Notes under the pieces: model-generated
Databases searched by the model: none
What the model was told of the DNA's origin: nothing
The model's input: the letters and a program-made list of their open reading frames with translations, nothing else
NCBI GenBank assembly: GCA_021399435.1
Contig: JAJTUP010000086.1
Span: forward strand, 1 to 64,000
Direction of reading: 5' to 3'
From: Diaporthe sp. PMI_573
Taxonomy: Eukaryota; Ascomycota; Sordariomycetes; Diaporthales; Diaporthaceae
Length of the DNA stretch: 64,000 nucleotides
Program-made: the position numbers and the translations under genes
Shown: piece after piece, positions 47,273 through 58,363 of the stretch
How the letters are laid out: each line of letters starts with the position of its first letter
Position numbering within the stretch: the stretch's first letter is position 1

Positions 47273-47799
47273 CCGGTGCTTGAGATGATGATACAAGGGA
47301 GCAAGCTATACAAACACTTGTGACTAGAGCACAAAAGAGACTTATGTTTACGTTTAAACTTTACGCCGTACTAGTAACTTCTAAACAGGGCCTGCATTAA
47401 TAACGACGTTGTCGGTAAAGAGGAGCATAAGCAGTAAATTGCCGTCAAACACCAACCTACGGCTTGGCTTTATGTATCTATCAATCTGTCGAATAAACCT
47501 GATGAGAGTTTTGACGCGAGGATTAAGCAGTGAGGGCTTCAATCGTTTTTTTGTACATAGAATTACTCTACTGCAATCTTGAATATATACATATGAGAAT
47601 ACGCAAATTTGTATACCTGTTTACATGCCATTTCCGTGCATGTCAATATTTGCCTAGGGCCGTTACCTTAAGGTCACCTACCCAGCTCATTACCCACAAA
47701 AGATATTTATAGAGGCAGGGAAGCTGTCACGAGGCCTGGATGAGCCAGAAGGATGAATGGCGCCGCGAAAATATCAGTTACACATTTGCAAGGGGGCCG
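47273..47799. other. 3' region of the kinase-like gene, no gene seen
   Basis: Normal to AT-leaning sequence with no coding signal. It ends at the right inverted repeat. Confidence 0.45.
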
Positions 47800-47976
47800 G
47801 CCTTAGAGAAGGCCACCAATTTGCAGCGTCAACCAACGTGCGGCGTCAGCCAACTTGTGGCGTCCACCAACTCACGGCCTGCCACCCAGGCTCCCTGGAC
47901 TCCTTTTTAGCCCGGTGGGCCGATTCCTTTCAAGTTCGCCCCACCGACTGAGGACCTGCATACACTGGTAGTCAGT
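47800..47976 (+). repeat. Inverted repeat, right copy
   Basis: Inverse partner of 45321-45500. It is less mutated and has three adjacent about 17-base units (CAGCGTCAACCAACGTG, CGGCGTCAGCCAACTTG, TGGCGTCCACCAACTCA). The pair encloses the kinase-like gene and repeat R3. Confidence 0.8.
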
Positions 47977-48099
47977 CCAGGAACCCCTATATATGGTCTA
48001 CATCCAGAACTCATACCTCGTTAAGAACAGTGCCAAAGTGTATCCCCAAATTCTCTTGTTCGTCTTATAGTACCCATTATCGACCACACCATTCCAAGA

Positions 48100-48990
48100 C
48101 TACAACCATCTCAGGCCCATCTCAGACATCCTGCCCACCACCATGCCTGAAAAGAAGCCGACGGACCCAGCCAAGAAACCGGCGGCGCAGGCACGCTGCG
48201 GGTAGAGCTTGTGACACAGGAGGCAGCTTTGGTAGTCGTTGAGGACGTGGAAGGACCCTGGGAGGAGCAGCACGCGGATCTGCCAGGTCGACAGCTTGGG
48301 GGTCTCGATCACAGGTCTGCTGAGAATGAGGTCCCTCTCATCCCGCAAAATTTTTATCTCGTGCTGCTCTAGGGTCGGTGCTTCCAGGCCTTGCATTATC
48401 AGGCTTGCGTCGACAGTCTCAAGGGTCGTCACATTCGACCACTGGTGGAGGAAAGGAGATGTCCTCAGGGTGCATAAAAATTGGGACTGTGCCGTAGTTG
48501 CCTGATGTTTGGTCATGTACGGCCGAGCTATCTGTGTCGTTCTTGACAGCCCTCGTGAGTTCACGGTTCGTGTTGATGCAGGTTTGTGCAGGATGGAAGC
48601 GCAGAAGCTTGGAGAGGGGTATGCTGCTGCTGTCTATGATGTCAACCAGCATAAACGAGGCCGCCCATGGGGAAAATTGGCTGAACAGAGGCTATTGAGC
48701 CGCTGCAGGCTTTGCCTGAAAAGTAAACGGACGAGAACTTGATCTGTGCAGGTGGCTGCCTTGTCGATCCTCGATTCCCAGTGCTTGCACCATGCACAGA
48801 GTAGCTTGGGCCCGAGTTCGCGCCCGTCCCCGTGCTCGGCCTGGTGCCTGCAGATCAGCCACTCCTCAAGCGCTTCCACTCACTGAAGTATCGCCGTCAT
48901 CGTCGTCGCTCGGGAACTCATACAATTCGTGACCTAAATCCTCCTCGATGTCGGACGGGCTGTCGGTCAACGGCGTCAGGCAGTCAACCT
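48100..48990 (-). pseudogene. Broken hypothetical protein locus
   Basis: Three minus-strand frames carry protein-like stretches that only join through frame changes: ELYEFPSDDDDGDTS (about 48930-48885), EALEEWLICRHQAEHGDGRE (48879 on), DIIDSSSIPLSKLLRFHPAQ with GTVPIFMHPEDISFPPP (48650-48420), and LEAPTLEQHEIKILRDERDL with LLPGSFHVLNDYQSCLL (48400-48190). Splice signals that would join them give introns that are too short (one candidate is 36 nt), so it is probably a frameshifted pseudogene or a poorly modelled gene. Family unknown. Confidence 0.3.
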
Positions 48991-49454
48991 ATGCATATGC
49001 CCTTGCCCTCTTTGGAGGAGACGATTCTCACAGATTGATTCAAGAGAAGACCCGACTGTCCCTACCATGTTCTTCCTGCAATGATTCTTGGCGAGGCAGA
49101 CTTGAGAGCGGGACTTCCCGACTACACCCCTCGGAAAAGCAAAGGTCGGGGAATTGTTCGCTACTGCGGTCACACATCAACATATTATGAGGCTGTGCAG
49201 AGAACACGTAGCAATTGCAGCCTAACATGGGGGTGCGCAGTTGCTGCCTAATATTAACTTGGAGATGGATGCCCATGGCTAGACCGCCCATAAAACCATT
49301 TGATCTTGGTTCAGTGCACTTAATCATCGCTTTGATGCCGCCTCACTTAAGCTCTAGGGAGATTCTTCATCTAAGCTATTACATATTGCTGGCCGCGAAT
49401 AAGCTACTTTGACAGTCTCAACCGTTTAAATTACCCCCCTCTAATCCATCTAAA

Positions 49455-51677
49455 ATGGCACCAGGTGCAACCAATTCTCCTACCAGCCAACAACTCTATG
49501 AGTCGCTTCCACTATTCACAGACCAAGAATCAGGAACCATCCGTGTATTGGATCTCCGTGGTGATGGTGAAGACGCACCTCTTGCGGGAACTCTCAGAGT
49601 GATAAGGTTACCAAATGACGATTTCTTTGCCTTCTCTGCTCTCTCCTACGTCTGGGGACAAAGGCGATTTCCACCAGACACGATCAATTGTAACGGGTGC
49701 GACTTACCAATTACCGCAAGCTGTCACGATGCACTACGGGCTCTCAGGGTCAATCACGGGCCCATCACAATTTGGGTAGATGCGATTTGCATCAACCAAG
49801 CCAACATGGGTGAAAAGGCAGCGCAGATACCACTGATGCCGGAAATCTATTCAAGTGCCACTCCAGTATATATTTATCTGGGTCAGGGCTCCGAACTGTT
49901 CAGCCAGGCACTGAAAGTTGTCAGTACGGCCTCTGAATTGAAGGACAACGATATCGAGATACCTGAATCGGTAGACAAGTCTGAGATCTCCCACCGCCTG
50001 TCTAGCAACATCGAAACGATGGAAACAATGGCAAAGGACGCTGGCATAGACGTGCGCCAAATTGATCTGGACTGCGAGTGGCTACATCGGGCTTGGACTT
50101 GGCAGGAAATCATGCTTGCTGCGCATCCGTTGTTTCTATGGGGTACCACCGAGATCTCTTGGAAGCACATGCTGGACGGTATATCTTTTCTCAAAGCCAC
50201 TGAGCAAGAAGGCATCCAAGCGATGAACCCCTTTCAATCGCCCTTTGGGGGGGAATCTGACACATCAACAAAAACATTCATCAGCCCCTTCTATGATGTG
50301 CTGGCCCAGTGGTCATGGAAATGGACTCTGTGGATCAAGACAGAACTCGCGCAGTCCGAGGGCTTGCCTTCATCAGTAAGCACATACTTTCTTTTAGCAG
50401 CCCTTGGTGAGGACATCACACCTCATTTCATTGACACAGACCAGTAGTTGTCAGATGCACCGCCAGGCTGCCTGTAGCTATAGCTAATATTCATACAGTA
50501 TCAACAGACCATCAAGGACCATGCTGAAGTGTTCTCTTTTTTTGGGCATTCTATTATGAATAATCTCCGCACAAAGAAAGCAACAAATAGCTACGATCAT
50601 ATCTATTCGCTCTACGGGGTGCTGCGAGTAATGTATCAAGCAGCACGACCAGCGGTGGATTACGAGCAACCCCTTCACCTCGCTTACATGGACTTCTTCA
50701 CCTACATCACTACGACCCATGCTTCTTTCTTGCATCTCATCTCTGACTCTGGGATTCATCAAGCCCTTCAGGGGGCACCGTCCTGGCTACCAGACTGGAG
50801 CAAAGCTTCCGAGGGCCGCACTTGGTTAAGTCCCGTACACCTGTTTGAAGCGGGTGAGGCAATGATACCGTCAGATACGAAGGAACAGCATATGAATACC
50901 GACACAGGAGAAATAAAGATTGTTTGTGGGGTTGAAGGATCTGTGTTGAGTGTCTCCGCAGCCTTCCATTGCAGACTGACGTTCTGTAGTACCTTGGGTC
51001 AACAAATAGAGAATTTGTCTGCCACATCTGCTTTCAATACACCTCCAGCAGGTATGACTATCGGTTCGGAAGACCTCGAAAGGGCTGCACGTTTGCTGGC
51101 AACTTTCAAAGTTCTGCACGGTTGGCTGGAGGCCAGCTCGTCGATGCGGGACTTCTCCGATGATAATTCTCAAGGGGTCGCTAATTTACAATGGATCGCA
51201 GAGGCTCTGTACGGCTATCATGGCACCAGGGACAAATTTGATGGAGAGTCGCCTTTATACCAACCTGACGCCGCATGGGCACTATTCAAATTGCTCTCCT
51301 ACATACGCCACGTCCTTGAACTGCCAGGGTCTGGTGAGCCCGATGTCTCAGATTCAATAGCCGGGAAATACTTCTTGGAGATTACGGAGGTTGACCAACT
51401 CAAAGTGTTGGAAGAGATAGCACGAAGCATGGTGGACAAGAGAGAGGTTTTCGTGACAGAGAACGGAGAAGTGGGCTCAGGTCCGCCAATGATGGAAGTC
51501 GGAGACAGAATCGCTTATATTGCTGGCGTGGGAGTACCTATGGCTTTGCGGGCTCATGAGCCCCTTGATGGAAGCAAAGGTCGCTATTCCGTGATAGGCC
51601 CTATATGTTTCTGTCCTCGCAGATCTGAACGACCTGAGATTCCTTGGGCTGCAAGGGAAATTATCCAGTTGGTATAA
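49455..51677 (+). CDS. HET-domain protein with one intron
   Basis: Exon 1 is 49455-50375 and exon 2 is 50508-51677. The intron (132 nt, GTAAGC...CAACAG) keeps phase and joins to TIKDHAEVFSFFGH, giving 696 aa. HET-domain blocks are FSALSYVWG at residues 60-68, IWVDAICINQ at 106-115 and IPLMPEIYSSA at 125-135, followed by WLHRAWTWQEIMLA. The second exon has DHIYSLYGVLRV (the usual DxxYxLxG block) and a C-terminal VGDRIAYIAGVGVPMALRAH end block. Role as for the gene at 42709: a cytoplasmic non-self recognition or cell-death factor (family knowledge). Only about 2 kb separates it from the kinase-like gene. If the intron were not removed, translation would stop at 50447 after 330 aa. That short form retains the HET domain. 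Confidence 0.85.
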
Positions 51678-52989
51678 GTTGATTGTTAGGATGAATTGTC
51701 TTCTGAAAATAAAGATGTAACTGAGAGCGTATGTCCCACGGGGGTTATACTGCAAGTATACTGAAAGTATTTGTCCCCACAATGCAATATATCTTATATC
51801 TTGCCATGTGCCAGAAGCGAGTGGCTCCGGTAGAGACATCGCTAGTAAGTTCCGTACTTGAACAACAGAAAAGCCGGCTGCATTCTCACCAGATTCGTAC
51901 CTGTACATTCACCCCTTGCGCTGAGCTGCCGCTCAATCTGAAGTAATATAACGCACGGTTAATAAGCCACACTGATAAGACTGTTACAAGTGGTTATAAT
52001 ACAGCAGTCACTTCATGACATGTAGTAATAAAAGACACCGTAGTGCGTATTCACTGTGTCTAAAGGGGTTTGGCGTGGAATTCGCAATTACCCATTATAT
52101 ACATCCCTTCTGCTCCTGCGCCATAACTTAGGAAATCTTGCGAAAAGTACTTCTTTAGAATTACGGACTGATCCATTCAGCAAGGCCCTTACTGGGTTCA
52201 GCCGGTCGAAAATGCGACAGCTGCTCGGCGAGGGCAAGGGCTCGCTCTGGATGGATACGCAGCCCGGGTCCTGAGGGCGTTGGGGTGATTCAACAGAGCG
52301 GGGCAAGCGGCTGGTTTCGCCCATGATGAGTTGCAGGCGGATCGACCTTTGCGTACGCAGGCCGACTACTGGAACGTGGCGATCGCGATGGGCCGCATGC
52401 TGAAGGGGCTGGCGCTCCGGTAGGCCGAGGCTGAGCACGCAAGCGGACGCCGGCGGCGAGGACGACGCGGGGACGAGCCGTTATTGCACTTTCAAGCAAG
52501 TAACCCACATGAAGTTGTGAAACCCCGACACAACAATGCTGTATGAGTTCAGAGATCCCAAGTTCAATAGGCACAGGGTCACACTATGAACCAAGGCACG
52601 CTATCAGAAGCAGCATGCGCACAGGTGAAGACTCGGATGGCAAACACCTGGTGATTCTGCGTGTCCCAAGCCATCTCTTGTGATAAATCTTTCGGTCACT
52701 GCCGAAGAGGCAAGATTGCGAAAGTTTTTCAATTTCGGTTCTATGTCCCACGCCCTCAGCCCTTTCGCTAAATACTTACAAACTTGCTGCGCTTGGGAGG
52801 CCGGTCGGGCAGGTTGCACCATGAGCGGCGGCCAAGTCTTGTACATTCAGACTCTATTCTTTGTATGTGAGTATGGTTATAATTATGATTAGAGTCGTAA
52901 TAACAATGTCTACTAGCTGTATAGCTATTTCGATGTCGGGCTGCATACTTCTTCGTGTATGTAGAGAACAGACAGCTTGGCGTCGCGAA
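51678..52989. other. Intergenic with a GC-rich fragment
   Basis: No complete gene. At 52190-52480 a GC-rich patch on the + strand reads ADRPLRTQADYWNVAIAMGR, then a Lys/Leu-rich run, and may be a gene fragment of unknown origin. The remainder has no coding signal. Confidence 0.35.
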
Positions 52990-53491
52990 AAGTCACTACA
53001 AAAGACACCCCCTATCTCGACAAGTTGAAAGAATCCACGCCGGCCGCTTGGAAAAATGCGTCCCTTCCATATTGACGGGAGTGATGACGCCGCAATTGTT
53101 TGCGCCGCCTCTGAGAGCAACCCAATGGTCTTGGACCGTCTCAGCGTTGGCGTTGACGATCTCGCCACTAGCAAGGACGACCTCGTAGTTGACTACGTTC
53201 TCGCACGCAAAGCCCCGGTCATATAACAAGTATCGGAGCCCGCCTGGACAGCGCCATGACACTACGACCTCTCTCATCGGTTCATACAGAACAAGCACTT
53301 TTAAGGATATACGGTAGCAGGGTAAAATGAATAGTGGGAAGAAGAGCACCATGGGTCGTATTCTGATAAGTTACTTTGGCTGTGGTAACCTTTGACGCGC
53401 GGCCTGCTGCGGGGCCCGTTGTATCAAAGGAAACTATACTGACTCCTATTGCAGCTCCAATGGCACCAAAGAGCGGGATTCGGAGCGACAC
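52990..53491 (-). pseudogene. Remnant of a FAD-linked oxidoreductase (FAD_binding_4 / BBE type)
   Basis: The minus strand 53256-53034 encodes GFACENVVNYEVVLASGEIV followed by NANAETVQDHWVALRGGANN and CGVIT. This is the conserved core of berberine-bridge/FAD-linked oxidases (D-N-V-x-x-x-E-V-V, W-A-L-R-G-G, F-G-I-V-T), with the usual Phe of NFG replaced by Cys. Upstream, 53491-53282 begins MSLRIPLFGAIGAAIGVSIV, possibly a signal peptide. The N-terminal FAD-binding part with its His/Cys attachment motif and the whole substrate domain are missing, so this is a truncated fragment of a roughly 500-aa family. Confidence 0.7.
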
Positions 53492-54231
53492 TTGGCAAGC
53501 GCTTTAATAATACGCCTCTGTGCCGATGAGTACTACACTGTTGACTGAGGAGAATACGACCCCTCCTACAACATCATGATTCTTTGTGCTTATCAATAAG
53601 ATTAATGAAGCTTTTGCTGTAACAACTTCCTACAGGATGTGTGTCGGGTTCTTAAATGCCAGCTTTATTAACAATATATATACTGCCACTCAGACTGGTA
53701 ACCGTGATGCTAAGATTCCACCTTATGTTAACTGGGCGAGTCGCAGCTATAATTCCGTCTCCATTATTCCTGCGTAACTTAGGACTGGGTAACGGCAAGG
53801 AATTGGATACCATTGGTAAATCTTGGGTTGTAATTGTTACTAACATAGGTTAAATGACGGTCACGGTAGTTCTGTCGGCATTTTGAGGTTCCAATATGCA
53901 ATTTGCTGGCTTCCTTACTCTGTGGTAGTGATACCAATCTCACAGCATGTAAAGGCATGCCCCTCGTCATTAGAATAAACAGGGACTCCGTACTTAGTAT
54001 TGCAAGTCGGGTAGCGGGATTCCTCTCCAATTGTCATGATGAGGTTCGGGTCTCTAAGTTTCCGTACGACGGGAGGTTGGGATAACCATCCCGTACTATT
54101 TACCTAGGTAGTATCTTCTCTCTATCGCCTAGCTTTCAAATGATTATAAGACAAGAGAAATCATCCTCGATTCATGTACCCCTCATATTACTCTTTTCAT
54201 CCCTTTTCGGAATGGGTTCTCAACCTGAGCA
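53492..54231. other. Promoter side of the arylsulfotransferase-like gene
   Basis: No gene recognised. Short frames on both strands show no domains. A CCTAGGTAG motif lies at about 54102. Confidence 0.4.
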
Positions 54232-55930
54232 ATGATTCAAACATTTGCATACCAGTGTGTCCTCGGTCTGGCCATCACTCTAACTAGAGCATGGCCATCC
54301 CAATCCTTCAAAACCGAGTCCTTCACCCCACCTATATTCAATGTAACCAAGTCTGGCGCTCTACTCGCACCCGGACTCCTTTTCCTAGCGCCAGCTGAAC
54401 TCAATGGAGCCCAATACGGCGTGATCATCACGGACGAGGGCGAGCTGGTTTGGAGTACCTCAGGCCAGGTAGTGAACAACCTTGCGCCCCAGATTGTGGA
54501 CAACGAACCCGTTCTAGTATATTGGGACGGGTTTGGAAGTGCGCCAAGCTTGGGAATCGGCTATGGACAGGTGGGGATTTTGGATTCGACATATGCGCAA
54601 CTGCACGAGATTTGTCCGAAGTTTGGCTTGGTCGGCGCAAACAACGACTGTCAAGCCGATTTACATGAGGTTCGTCGCACCAAGCAAAGCATTTATGTGC
54701 CAGGTCTGACACTCTTGTCCTTGTGTAACACTGAACTGATCGCGCAAATCGAATGTCAAACAGGCATATGTCACAGATCGTGGTTCAGTCATCGTACCGG
54801 CCTATAATGCAACTCCGGTCGACCTAACCTCAATCGGCGGCCCAACACAGGGATGGGTAATGGATTCCCTATTCTACGAAATTGACATCAAATCCCGGGA
54901 AATTCTTTTTTCGTGGAATGCTCTTAATGCTGGGGTGCCAGTGAATGCGACTAAACGATCTGCAGAGGGATCATCAAAGGACAATCCCGTTGATGTAAGT
55001 GTTTATTGAAGGGACTACTTGTTCCTCAACCGAGCAGACCTAACTATGCATCTCCAGTGTTTTCACATAAATTCTATTCAGCCCGTCGGAACTCGGTACC
55101 TTGTCAATAGCCGCAACTGCTGGACTGTGTTTATGGTCGACTCGAACGGAGAAATACAGTGGGAACTGGAGGTATATTCTTCCACATGGGCAACTTACAT
55201 ATCTTGCTGATCATGGCATTCAGGGCTCGACGGGAGGAGACTTTACCCTCTCACCAGATGTTTCTTTCGTACGTGCTCGCCCTATGATTTCGGTAAATCT
55301 GACTCACATGCCGAGCAGTCCTGGCACCACCAAGTCCGAGTCCAAAATATGACCTCAACTGGTCTGGTGCTTACTCTCTTTGACAACGCCAACGACGGTT
55401 CCGGCAGCAGCACCCCATCTACTGGTCAGATGCTTTCCGTGGACCGCACGACGATGTCGGTAACCTTGCTGGAAAGGTTGTCTGATCCCAACGAATCGCT
55501 GTATTCAAATTCACAGGGCTCGAATCAGCTGCTCAGTAACGGTAACTCCCTCGTCGGCTACGGATCGGTCCCGGTGATCAAGGAATTCGGTCCAGACGGC
55601 GATCTGCGGATGAGAATCCAATTCGGAGATATCGGCTCCTCGTCAGGCAGTTATCGAGCATACAGGTTGCCGTGGACGGCAGTACCGAGTGCTGAACCGA
55701 AAGTGGTTACAGGCAATGGGACGGCATATATGAGCTGGAATGGAGCTACCAGTGTTACCAATTGGGCGATATATGAAGGCAGCACGGCGGATACGCTGAA
55801 GATGACAAGTTTGATTCAAAGTACCGGTTTCGAGACCAGTACGAGAATTTCAAATAGCACAAGATTCGTTCAGGTTAGTCCGTTCAAAGGAAGCACTTGG
55901 CTTTCAAACTCAAGTGTGGTCGTAGTCTAG
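54232..55930 (+). CDS. Secreted arylsulfotransferase-like (ASST) protein
   Basis: Five exons: 54232-54669, 54764-54994, 55058-55171, 55224-55268 and 55319-55930, giving 479 aa. All junctions are phase 0. The first donor (GTTCGT) is weak and the others are standard. The N terminus MIQTFAYQCVLGLAITLTRA is a signal peptide. Family landmarks (PF14269): GLLFLAP, DEGELVWS, the DLHE block, GWVMDSLFYEIDIKSREILF, INSIQPVGTRYLVNSRN, GEIQWELE, then SWHHQVRVQN and the late WAIYEGS. Several N-glycosylation sequons (NVT, NAT, NMT, NES, NGT, NST, NSS) fit a secreted or lumenal protein. Bacterial ASST enzymes transfer sulfate between phenols. The substrate of fungal members is unknown, and I do not claim activity. 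Confidence 0.82.
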
Positions 55931-58164
55931 TACAAATATCTGGGCATCATGGTCTTGGCATTAGATTACTCTGGGTATATTTTAAATACTCGTATGTTCA
56001 TCTTACAAGGCATTGAATATGTGAACGGGATACAGAAAGAGATAGGTGTGCATTTAAAGGAGTTGAACAATATAGCTGCTAATTATCATCCACTCATCCG
56101 GATCGACTGTGCTGCCTCGTCCTATCCCCTTGTCCAGCGCAAATTGTTTTGCGACCTTGCTGTCAACTTGAACATGAGGACCCTGATTGCATCACTGCTG
56201 TTCCAAAGCCCTGGATTCTACCAGACGTTCCGGTCCATTTAATCCGGAAAATCAATATATTAGTTACTGCCACTATGCCTTCCCGCTCACTCGACAAAGC
56301 CTCACTGATATGTTCAACACTGTGAGACCTAAGGTTCGCCAATTTGTCGAGAAATGACCACACGAAACACAATCAAACCAGCACAGAATTGTTGGTAACA
56401 CTTGCCAGATATTACTGTTGGCGTTGATTTACAAAGGCATTGGCTAATTTCAATATGTTGGTTCCTGCGTTGCAGGACTGGAAACTTGGTGTAGGTGCAG
56501 CCAGGCTGCGGGTCACACGCCTCTTTTGGGATTCACTTTTCCAGGAGAGTACTACTTGCCTGTAATCCCCTTCAATAAGACGCTGAAATTTGGCGGACAC
56601 GATAACTACATTCACAATACCTCATCTCAGCAGGTATTGAGGTCTACAATTAAGGCCGGGACGAACAATGCATTCGTCCTACCAAAAAAGAAACAACTAT
56701 ACAGGGTTTGAATGGGATTGTGAGGAAGAACGTAATTAGAAGCCAATTAAGGTGAATGCCTTGAAGGTGATGTAGGGAATAAATATTCATATTCTGTATT
56801 CAGCCACTTCCTCGCATTTCCGATGCATTCTCGACTAGTTTTCTAGTCAGCCGAAGCCGATAGATGTGTTGTTGTATTGGAAAAACCTGACAGGCGCCAA
56901 GCAGTATATCGGTGGTGAAAGGACAGGGGCATGGTTATGATTGCATCGGAACGATTCTGCAACATTTCGACCACCACGAGCATAGAATGAGAAACTGCGA
57001 GCCCGTTGCGCATCAATTTCCGATATCGAGATCCTTGTGCATCAAATCAGAGGGACAACATATGTCACACAGAAGCAATATTTGCCCTCTGCATCCACTA
57101 GTTAGCATGTAAAGTACGATGAGAAACAAACTAGAATGCAGGGTCGGCGGGCTGCATGTCGCTTCTCAAGTCATAATCATCGCGTCTTGCTTGGCAGGGA
57201 TGAAAAGGATGCATGCTCACCTCGACCCAATACCTAGCGTCCTTCCTTCTCAGTTTGCCATGACAACTAGCCGAGGGCTGAAGCCTCCCTGTATCTATCC
57301 AGGCATCGGTCGTCGGCGCACTATGGTTATCACGGCTCAGTCTTTAGCCACACATCCTCCTCTATAGCCCAGGAAATGATGGCCTCCTGGCCAGACCGGT
57401 TGAATCCTTCGGTATCACCACACTCAGCTCCAAGTCTGTTCGCAAGCTTGCTTCTGGGCCCATCTCCTAGACTGCCAAGCCGACTAGGATCTGCTGTTCG
57501 GCGGCACAGCAATGGAAGGACCAAACTTTGCGACGCACTTACCAACAGCTCTGACAACCACACGTACTTTCCAGGTCAGCAGATAGACACAATCTGCCAG
57601 TGTGCTTTGAGAATCAGTATTTTATTTTGAAAGTATGTTACCAGATCCGGCCCCCGTTCCACCGGCGGACCACTGCAACATTTCCTCGTGATCATGAGTC
57701 CGGCAGGTTTGCGGAGGGGGAACGGAAGACCCTGGCCGAGTTTCCGTAAAAGGCAATTAGCATCTGTTGGGTTTGCGGGGAGCTGTCCAATCAGCAGAAA
57801 CGCGGGTGGGAAAAGGAGGGTAAGGGGGTCGACATTAGTCTCCGACACGCATTGCGAAAAAGACATTCCACGAAGCAGCCGGAAGGAGCTAGGTAGCCTG
57901 ATCTAGTTGGTGGCGTCGGAAGGCCTTCGACGCACGTCGAGTTGTTCCCGGTCCTGGGGAACCACAAGGGCGAGCCAATCGCCAACGGATGTCACGCATG
58001 AAGAGCCAAACGAGCAGCCCTCCATCCCGTGTCAGACCTTCCGCCCCCGGGCAGGCGGGTAATGATCCCCTGTCCTCCAGGTTGTTCCTTGAACGTAGCG
58101 ATCACTCTATATCTGGCCGCCTTTCATGCCCGAGTCTCGATCGTCGAGACGCTGCTCCTCACGT
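55931..58164. other. Long intergenic region, no gene recognised
   Basis: 2.2 kb. The stretch 56520-56650 on + reads GFTFPGEYYLPVIPFNKTLK and a minus frame at 57563-57330 ends GFNRSGQEAIISWAIEEDVW. Both are too short to assign and may be gene remnants. The last 500 bases become GC-rich, with CGG-containing motifs (for example near 57659) that could be Zn2Cys6 factor sites for the MFS gene. Confidence 0.4.
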
Positions 58165-58236
58165 CTGACGAACCCGATGTGCCACGCTCCCAAGGTTCGA
58201 AGTCTTAAACCGTGATACCGACTACACTACAGGTTG
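58165..58236 (-). tRNA. tRNA-like sequence, probably degenerate
   Basis: On the minus strand the A-box-like TAGTGTAGTCGG (58229-58218) is followed by TATCAC, as in fungal tRNA-Val type D arms. An imperfect anticodon-stem candidate follows (GGTTT paired with GAACC, but an 8-nt loop), then a weak B-box GGGTTCG at about 58175-58169. No matching acceptor stem was found, so this is likely a tRNA relic or chance similarity. Confidence 0.25.
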
Positions 58237-58363
58237 CTGCATTCCTTGGCTGGGACAACTAGACCGCCGCCAGAGGGTTGCCTCCGTGTGGCGTGAGCTG
58301 GGTGGTCTTTAATCCAGTGCCTCTCCACTCGGCCCCCGGCCACATGCATTGCATCTCCCTAAA

